Source: Deltaproteobacteria bacterium
GTDB lineage: Bacteria; Desulfobacterota; Dissulfuribacteria; Dissulfuribacterales; UBA3076
Assembly: GCA_030605675.1 (NCBI GenBank)
Contig: JAUWHV010000019.1
Span: 1 to 10,892 of the forward strand
Length of the DNA: 10,892 bases
Reading direction: 5' to 3'
Below, piece by piece: positions 6,131 through 10,892 of the stretch; positions within the stretch are counted from its first letter, which is position 1; every line of letters begins with the position of its first letter. The notes beneath the pieces were generated by a model that had not been told where the DNA came from, did not search any database, and saw only the letters and a list, made by a program, of their open reading frames with translations. A program made the translations under genes and the position numbers.

Positions 6131-7156
6131 ATGGATTCTGTCCCAGAACTGCTTTCCTTTGCAGCGCACGTATTTGAAAAACACGGCGGAATGGCTGAAC
6201 AGGACGACAATCACGTGATGGCCTTGCTGCCACCCGGTCTGGCACGTTCCCTGGATCTTCCGGAGGAAGTTCAATTGGGAGGCGGGGCCATGCCCCTCCT
6301 TTACGGCAGCCCTGTTCTGGACCGGCTCATCCGCGTGGCTACAGAAGAAATCCCCTTGGTTTTCGGGCGGATCGAGGTGCCATATCTGAAAAAGGCAGGC
6401 TTCGATCAGCTCATCGGGCAAGACATTGTCTTCACAAACGGGCAGGCCCGAGTGACGAGTCGTGCGGAAGCCCGTACTTCTTATATGGTCTTAACCTGCC
6501 GGTATGTTGCGTTGAGTGACGAACGGAAAGAAGGGCTGGTCGAAGTAGGAACGCACGAAAGTACCGGTGCAATCATTGAGGACATGGAGACGTTGTGGCC
6601 AAAGTTCAGCTCTGAAATCTACACCCCGGGGAAAGTCCCCCCACATTTTCCCATCCATCTTGAAAAGGCAGTCGCTAACGCCATGCAAAAGGCCCGGATC
6701 CTTGCGGAAGAAAAACTGATCGACTTTATCAACAGTATGCGACGGCGACTCCGCCGGGACGTGAAAAATACAAGAGAATATTATGAAGCCTTGAGAAAAG
6801 AAATGGAAGCAAGCCTTTCCCGTCACAATCTCAGTGAGGCGCAGCGTCAGGAAAGAATCGCCAAAATCGAGGACCTGCCCAGGGAAATGGCTCAAAAAAT
6901 CGAGGACCTGCAACAAAAATACAAGATACAGGTCCGTTTAAAGCCATGTGCCGCCCTTCGGTTTCTCGTGGACGTTGTCTATGTTATGGTCGAAATCCGC
7001 TTCCGCAAACACACCCGCACCATCCACCTCATCTGGAATCCGCTGTCTCGCCGTCTTGATCCTTTGGTGTGTGAGCGTTGCCATAAGACGATACGAAGCG
7101 TGCATCCATTTGAAGAAAATTCCCGGATTCGGCTGTTCTGTCATTCCTGTGCTTAG
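6131..7156 (+). CDS. Unrecognised coiled-coil / zinc-ribbon partner of SNF2 helicase
   Basis: Not assigned to a named family. It starts 2 bp after the helicase stop, with GGAG (6120-6123) 7 nt before the ATG, so the two are surely co-transcribed and probably translationally coupled. Visible parts in 341 aa: an N-terminal mixed alpha/beta region (about 1-165); a long helical, strongly charged stretch (about 178-268, KAVANAMQKARILAEEKL to LREIEDL-type heptads) that looks like a coiled coil; a beta-rich segment (about 267-308) with IHLIWNPLSRRLDPL; and a C-terminal zinc ribbon with C314/C317 (CERC) and C337/C340 (CHSC), ending one residue later. No nuclease, methylase or membrane motif was seen. 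Inference: a nucleic-acid- or protein-binding subunit working with the helicase, possibly equivalent to a C-terminal domain found in longer SNF2 proteins. Confidence 0.85.
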   Translation: MDSVPELLSFAAHVFEKHGGMAEQDDNHVMALLPPGLARSLDLPEEVQLGGGAMPLLYGSPVLDRLIRVATEEIPLVFGRIEVPYLKKAGFDQLIGQDIVFTNGQARVTSRAEARTSYMVLTCRYVALSDERKEGLVEVGTHESTGAIIEDMETLWPKFSSEIYTPGKVPPHFPIHLEKAVANAMQKARILAEEKLIDFINSMRRRLRRDVKNTREYYEALRKEMEASLSRHNLSEAQRQERIAKIEDLPREMAQKIEDLQQKYKIQVRLKPCAALRFLVDVVYVMVEIRFRKHTRTIHLIWNPLSRRLDPLVCERCHKTIRSVHPFEENSRIRLFCHSCA

Positions 7157-7197
7157 GAAAACGTCATTCACAACAACCCGCCTGGCTTGATGCTGGT

Positions 7198-7770
7198 TTA
7201 TATCTGCTTCCACTTCCCGCTTTCAGGCTCTATCCAGGTCCCTTCGGGTGCTGTCTTTTGCCATTCTTTTGCAAAGATCTCCCGGACCTTCGCAAGCTCT
7301 GAACCAGGTATGTTAAGGGCCTTTGAGACGGCGCTGTACAGGGCGGTTCTGTCTGAGTTTTCAGCACTGACCAGGCGCTTGACTTCCGCCCGGGCTTTCA
7401 GATTGATAGAACCTGTATCCCTTATTACCAGCAGGCCCTTTGCAGACTCTCCTATAACACCCTGTTTAAGAAACGGCGCCAACTGAGTATATCGCGCCTT
7501 CATCCTTTCCTTTATTTGTCTGATTGTGGCATTTGATATGGCAAGCTCCTGTTGGGCATAAGCCGTACCTATAAAGTTCAGAAAAGACTGCGGCTCTCCG
7601 GCGCCTGTATCTGCCGGATCTTGACTTGACTCAAGGCCCCTCACATCCTTTGCAATTTCCTCTGCAGCCTGTCTTACCTCTGCGGCTGGAAAGTAGATAT
7701 TTACAGTTACACAGGCAGTAAAGACTATTACGGACAACATGAAAGCAAGTTTCAGATTAATTTTAGGCAT
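7198..7770 (-). CDS. DUF1318 / YdbL-family lipoprotein, possible YnbE-YdbL fusion
   Basis: In E. coli the operon ydbH-ynbE-ydbL makes an intermembrane phospholipid bridge: YdbH in the inner membrane, the small lipoprotein YnbE in the outer membrane, and periplasmic YdbL, which controls YnbE assembly. This 190 aa protein has the YdbL part (about 74-190), ending GTWIEPESGKWKQI with the conserved GxW/GKW tail. Before it are a signal peptide with a plausible lipobox VFTAC (C20), the beta-prone VTVNIYF, and a second hydrophobic stretch ending in AYA-Q (about 63-73) that looks like a relict YdbL cleavage site. This suggests YnbE and YdbL joined in one chain; no separate ynbE is found. GGAGGT sits 6 nt before the ATG. 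It lies downstream of ydbH on the same strand, 240 bp away, and converges with the zinc-ribbon gene, 41 bp apart without a clear terminator. Confidence 0.8.
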   Translation of the reverse strand: MPKINLKLAFMLSVIVFTACVTVNIYFPAAEVRQAAEEIAKDVRGLESSQDPADTGAGEPQSFLNFIGTAYAQQELAISNATIRQIKERMKARYTQLAPFLKQGVIGESAKGLLVIRDTGSINLKARAEVKRLVSAENSDRTALYSAVSKALNIPGSELAKVREIFAKEWQKTAPEGTWIEPESGKWKQI

Positions 7771-8010
7771 TTGTTTACCTCCATTATTGGATTGATGATT
7801 GTTGATTGCTCTTGCGAGCTACCTCTCGGACCAACTGCCATACTTCAATATCCTCAAATTTAAGCGGGGTATGATTTAGGGGAGTATGACATATGCTCCC
7901 CCATATGCTCCCCTCGTTCAATTTTCATCGCCAGTGATTCAACCCAACGAACCCAATAACTCAACGAACCCTTGAACCCTGAACCCTGAACCCTGAACCC
8001 TGAACCCAGC
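7771..8010. other. ydbH-ydbL spacer with tandem and inverted repeats
   Basis: No ynbE-like small ORF was found here. Two perfect tandem copies of CATATGCTCCCC (7890-7901 and 7902-7913) are preceded by the inverted GGGGAGTATG (7879-7888). The inverted copy can pair with either direct copy through GGGGAG/CTCCCC, giving two alternative hairpins. GTTGATTGCTC and a short GCTC-TTGC-GAGC hairpin (7808-7819) follow toward ydbL. The spacer may separate the two transcripts or tune ydbL. Confidence 0.5.
7974..8008. repeat. GAACCCT heptad tandem repeat after ydbH
   Basis: Four perfect 7 bp units GAACCCT (7974-8001) plus one with a last-base change (8002-8008). On the ydbH mRNA strand it reads GGGTTCA and begins 2 nt after the ydbH stop codon. 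Degenerate copies continue to about 7939 (AACGAACCC). The same unit flanks queH. Confidence 0.9.
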
Positions 8011-10635
8011 TTACTCTTGTTCAGTACGGGTAATCCTTTTTAATCTATCCAGCATGTCTTTGAAAGAGATCTTGCCATTAGGATTTCTGTTTATGACATC
8101 TACCCCTCTGATAAAGCCCCTTTTCACCAGGTATTCCTGCCCGTCTTTTTTTATCAAGCCGTGGAGTGTGAACAGGTCATTTTTCAGGCTACACGACATG
8201 CCTATCCGGCGGTAGGGATATTCCTTGAACATACGCCCGAACAAGGGAATCGATCCGCCTCCACCCAGGACTGAGATCTTTTCAACTGCTTCAAGGCTAA
8301 TCTTTTTAGGACCAGGGGCACCGGGATCATTCTCCATCACTAATTCAAAGGACTCAGGCTGACCACCACTCATGATGAGGTTATCAATATGTCCGGTCAG
8401 TTTTCCGGTTATTCGTCCGAAGTGCGCGGCGTCACTTAGTTGCGCAAGATCCAGGCCATGAAAGACCACGTCAGCACCAAAACGGGGCATTGTGGCAAGA
8501 GGCTCTACCCAGATGTTCTGAAACCTGATTCCGCCCCCGGCGGTGTTGACCAATATCTCGCCGTTAAAGTTGAGCCTTGGATCACTCCATATACCCTGAT
8601 CGAGATCAGCCTCAATAGTAACTTGGAGAGGTAGTTCCGGCCAGAGTGCCTTCAGGTCAACACCAATGAGCTTGAGTTCCTTTAGCGTAAAGCTATGTGC
8701 CGGCCAATCCCAAGAGATCTGTTTGAGGGAAATCTCTCCTTGTGCAATGGGGATTTTGATTGGTCCGCAACTAAGATTATTTTTGCAAATAGTCAAGGGG
8801 ATCTTTGTCTTTTCTAAATCCAGTGGAGGCCAGGTCAGTCTGTCCCACTTGATAAGGCCGGGGCGGCATTTATCGGTATTTATTGGATAGGCAAGATCAA
8901 GATCCATTCCCTGGATGACATCATGTCCTGAAAAAAAGAGGTCTGTTTTTATTCCGGTGCGTAAACCACCTTGCTCCACCTCAACCAGCCAGGTGCCCTT
9001 TGGCACCAGATCGTTCAAAAAGCCGTAATTCACAGAGAACGGTTCCCGGAGGAATACTTCATATGGAATCTCTAACCTGCCGTTGGCCTTAAGGAACTGA
9101 ATCTTCGGCATTTTCCATTGAGAAAGCTTTACAGCATTGTCATTAAGGCTGTAATCAATGGAGACCTCTTTGGCCATAAGTTCAAACGGTCCGGATACTG
9201 TAATTTTGTTGAAAAGCAGTTTCCTTTTATCCAGAGTTCCCATCGTCTCGACACTACCGGCGAGTTGAAAGAGATCCAGAAACCACGGATATACAAGTGC
9301 CGCCCCTTTACTCCATTCCAGGTTAGCCCTCCAGGATACGCTTTTGAGAGATCCATCATAATTTGCAAAGAACTCGATCTTTGAGGAGATCCCTTCACAG
9401 GCATGGTTTTCGTCCCTGGCCCAGGATAGATCCTTTACGTCAAGGCTCGTAGATACCTGCCACGAATCAGGGGTGACAAATACGTCAGCAATGATATCCC
9501 CAAGACCGGACAGGAGGGAACCTTTGAGATTGGAAAAGTCATAGTTGGTGCTTGAGATCCCGGCAATAGCTTCCCATTGATTGCCGTTTTCACCAGGCCA
9601 GGAAAGCTTAATGGAAATAGGCAATTCTCGAGGTGCAAAGCCGGCGTCAATGAAGCCATTTTTTAGATCCGGAGACGCCTTCATTTGCCAGGTACCCTGG
9701 ATCGTGGAGACGCCTGAGATTGAAGATAATCTCGTATCCTTAAGGGCCAATTTGCCTGACACATTCAGGCCCTCGGCCAGGAGGTATCTGATGCCGGCTG
9801 ATATGCTTACAGGACAAGGTTGCCTGATATTGCCGGTCGAGTCATTTTTTGTCTTTTCCCCTGAAAAGGAAGGAACGATTGAGCAAAGGTCATGAACCGC
9901 AAGATCAGCTTCGGCACTCAATCCGTCCATTTGGGGCTCAATCCTGCCGGAAGTCTTGAGGTCATAGGGTGTCCTGTCCTGTGATTTATTGACTATTATT
10001 TCCCCCTTTGACATAAGATGAAATCGTGTGGAATTCCAGTCCAGCATGCCTTTCAGGTCACCCTCAGCCTTGATTTCCGGAGTCACCACTGATATGCGGC
10101 CTGACAGGGTGGAAGCAGAGGATAGGTCATTTGATTCCTGCACTGAAGACGGAAGTTCGTTTCTGACTATTGAAAGGGCACTGAGGCTTGTCAAAAGAGA
10201 TGCAGTCTTCAGCTCTATCTCTCCATTTACAATCGAGACCTTGCCCAGCAGCCACACCAAGGTCCTGTTAAACTTGAAGTCGCTGCCGGTTGAAGCTCCT
10301 GGAGTGACCTTAAAGTCCGGCTTCTCCAGCTTGATCTCCTTGAAGCCAAAGGGCCAGAGGGAATATTCAACGGATATTCTTTGGATCTCTCCACTGATTT
10401 CTTTGTGACTGATGCCGGTTTTTTCAAAAGTGATAGAACCATAACTAGTTCTGACTTCGCTCAGCCTCACCGAATATCCTTCGGATCTCGCAACAATTGG
10501 CGCCAATTTTTTTATAAGCAATGGAAGACATGTATAAAGCGAGCCTAACAGCAGTGTTGCTGAAAGAAAAAAAATACCAAGAATCCAGAGGCATTTTCTT
10601 TTCTTTGAGGGTGTTTTTACTGATTTTTCAGCCAT
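8011..10635 (-). CDS. ydbH: YdbH-family AsmA-like intermembrane lipid transport protein
   Basis: Periplasm-spanning AsmA-like protein that, with YnbE/YdbL, moves phospholipid between inner and outer membrane, partly redundant with TamB and YhdP in E. coli. It is 874 aa, about the length of E. coli YdbH. A positively charged start (KTPSKKRK) and one transmembrane anchor (about 15-36) are followed by a long beta-rich body of repeated short strands, as expected for a hydrophobic groove. The C-terminal part (about 690-874) matches the YdbH 'dicarboxylate transport' domain: GLDLAQLSD, ITGKLTGHIDNL, KISLEAVEKISVLGGGG and an FTLHGLIKKDGQEYLV ending with ISFKDML. The old domain name is misleading. 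ATG 10635 is the first Met before the anchor; only a weak ribosome site (TAAG) is visible. Its stop lies 2 nt before the heptad repeat. The neighbouring DUF1318 gene on the same strand supports the assignment. Confidence 0.9.
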   Translation of the reverse strand: MAEKSVKTPSKKRKCLWILGIFFLSATLLLGSLYTCLPLLIKKLAPIVARSEGYSVRLSEVRTSYGSITFEKTGISHKEISGEIQRISVEYSLWPFGFKEIKLEKPDFKVTPGASTGSDFKFNRTLVWLLGKVSIVNGEIELKTASLLTSLSALSIVRNELPSSVQESNDLSSASTLSGRISVVTPEIKAEGDLKGMLDWNSTRFHLMSKGEIIVNKSQDRTPYDLKTSGRIEPQMDGLSAEADLAVHDLCSIVPSFSGEKTKNDSTGNIRQPCPVSISAGIRYLLAEGLNVSGKLALKDTRLSSISGVSTIQGTWQMKASPDLKNGFIDAGFAPRELPISIKLSWPGENGNQWEAIAGISSTNYDFSNLKGSLLSGLGDIIADVFVTPDSWQVSTSLDVKDLSWARDENHACEGISSKIEFFANYDGSLKSVSWRANLEWSKGAALVYPWFLDLFQLAGSVETMGTLDKRKLLFNKITVSGPFELMAKEVSIDYSLNDNAVKLSQWKMPKIQFLKANGRLEIPYEVFLREPFSVNYGFLNDLVPKGTWLVEVEQGGLRTGIKTDLFFSGHDVIQGMDLDLAYPINTDKCRPGLIKWDRLTWPPLDLEKTKIPLTICKNNLSCGPIKIPIAQGEISLKQISWDWPAHSFTLKELKLIGVDLKALWPELPLQVTIEADLDQGIWSDPRLNFNGEILVNTAGGGIRFQNIWVEPLATMPRFGADVVFHGLDLAQLSDAAHFGRITGKLTGHIDNLIMSGGQPESFELVMENDPGAPGPKKISLEAVEKISVLGGGGSIPLFGRMFKEYPYRRIGMSCSLKNDLFTLHGLIKKDGQEYLVKRGFIRGVDVINRNPNGKISFKDMLDRLKRITRTEQE

Positions 10636-10892
10636 ATTGCTTAGTTATCAGGGCCTGGGTCGGCAATCTCAGACTTGACACTTTTTTTTGACGTCTCTTT
10701 TGAGTTATGATAGTCTCTGTCTATTTATCAGGCTCTATGTATTGATAAACAGAATACCTAAAATAATATATGCTTGGGTATTTGATAAATAATTTTTGGC
10801 ATCCGTCATTCACCAGTTTACACTTTTTTCGAAAAAACGTGTATTATCGAATTGAATGCCGATGTCGAAACTGGAAATTTGAAATTTGAAAT
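10636..10892. other. Intergenic region upstream of ydbH
   Basis: No gene was found. Contents: a TTTATCA/TGATAAA inverted repeat (10724-10730 and 10743-10749), AT-rich DNA that could hold a ydbH promoter on the minus strand without a clear match, a palindrome at 10820-10842 and, at the edge, three GAAATTT units (10873-10892), another 7-8 bp tandem repeat cut by the window end. Confidence 0.5.
10817..10847 (+). promoter_or_regulatory. Possible outward promoter with palindromic spacer
   Basis: TTTACA (10817-10822) and TATTAT (10842-10847) lie 19 bp apart, slightly too far for a good sigma70 promoter. Between and overlapping them is ACAC, then the perfect palindrome TTTTTTCGAAAAAA (10824-10837), then GTGT after one extra C. 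If real, it would drive a + strand gene beyond the window under a repressor at this dyad. Confidence 0.3.

Noticed and set aside
5981..6421. 146 aa and other minus-strand ORFs inside the helicase/zinc-ribbon operon
   Set aside because: Antisense to strongly supported coding sequence, low-complexity composition and no ribosome sites.
3777..7156. A DISARM defence locus (DrmD-like SNF2)
   Set aside because: No methyltransferase, DrmA helicase, DrmB or DrmC is in the window and the partner protein does not resemble them; only the general SNF2 motifs are shared.
768..8008. CRISPR arrays from the short tandem repeats
   Set aside because: Units are only 7-16 bp and directly abutting, with no spacers and no cas genes.

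Overview
The window looks like chromosomal DNA of an anaerobic Gram-negative bacterium, most likely a member of the Desulfobacterota (former Deltaproteobacteria). This rests on a YdbH/YdbL-type envelope lipid-transport pair (so two membranes), a probable UGA-decoded selenoprotein, QueH instead of QueG, a b6-type cytochrome b, a YkgJ-type Cys-cluster protein, and intergenic regions full of 7-8 bp tandem repeats and REP-like palindromes. The phylum is an inference from style, since no marker gene is present.

Left part (1-3220): a YkgJ-family metal-binding protein on the + strand converges on a minus-strand series read right to left: a DsrE-family protein, QueH (queuosine synthesis) and a cytochrome b subunit. 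These three are separated by 212 and 332 bases of repeat-rich DNA and are probably separate transcription units. The most notable locus is the DsrE-family gene (2895-3209, minus). Its reading frame is interrupted by a single TGA exactly where the family has the first Cys of a CGxC motif, homology continues on both sides, and a hairpin with a GGUC apical loop follows about 20 nt later. It reads as an intact selenoprotein gene, not a pseudogene, and standard ORF calling truncates it to 67 aa.

Middle (3220-7156): about 550 bases of non-coding DNA with a paired REP-type element and a 16 bp tandem repeat lead to a sigma70 promoter with perfect consensus (TTGACA, 17 bp, TATAAT). It drives a tight two-gene operon: a TPR-SNF2/RapA-like helicase, then, 2 bp later, an unrecognised 341 aa protein with a coiled coil and a C-terminal four-Cys zinc ribbon. 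The operon may be a transcription- or DNA-remodelling or defence module; its function is unknown.

Right part (7198-10635, minus): a full-length YdbH homologue is followed by a DUF1318/YdbL protein that carries a lipobox and an internal AYA-Q site, as if small lipoprotein YnbE and YdbL had been joined. Together they would form an inner-to-outer-membrane phospholipid bridge. The last 257 bases are non-coding, with a palindrome and a possible outward promoter.

A recurring theme is that 7- or 8-bp tandem repeats of four different sequences sit exactly at, or inside, the 3' ends of four genes (ykgJ-like, dsrE-like, queH, ydbH), in some cases supplying the last codons and the stop.
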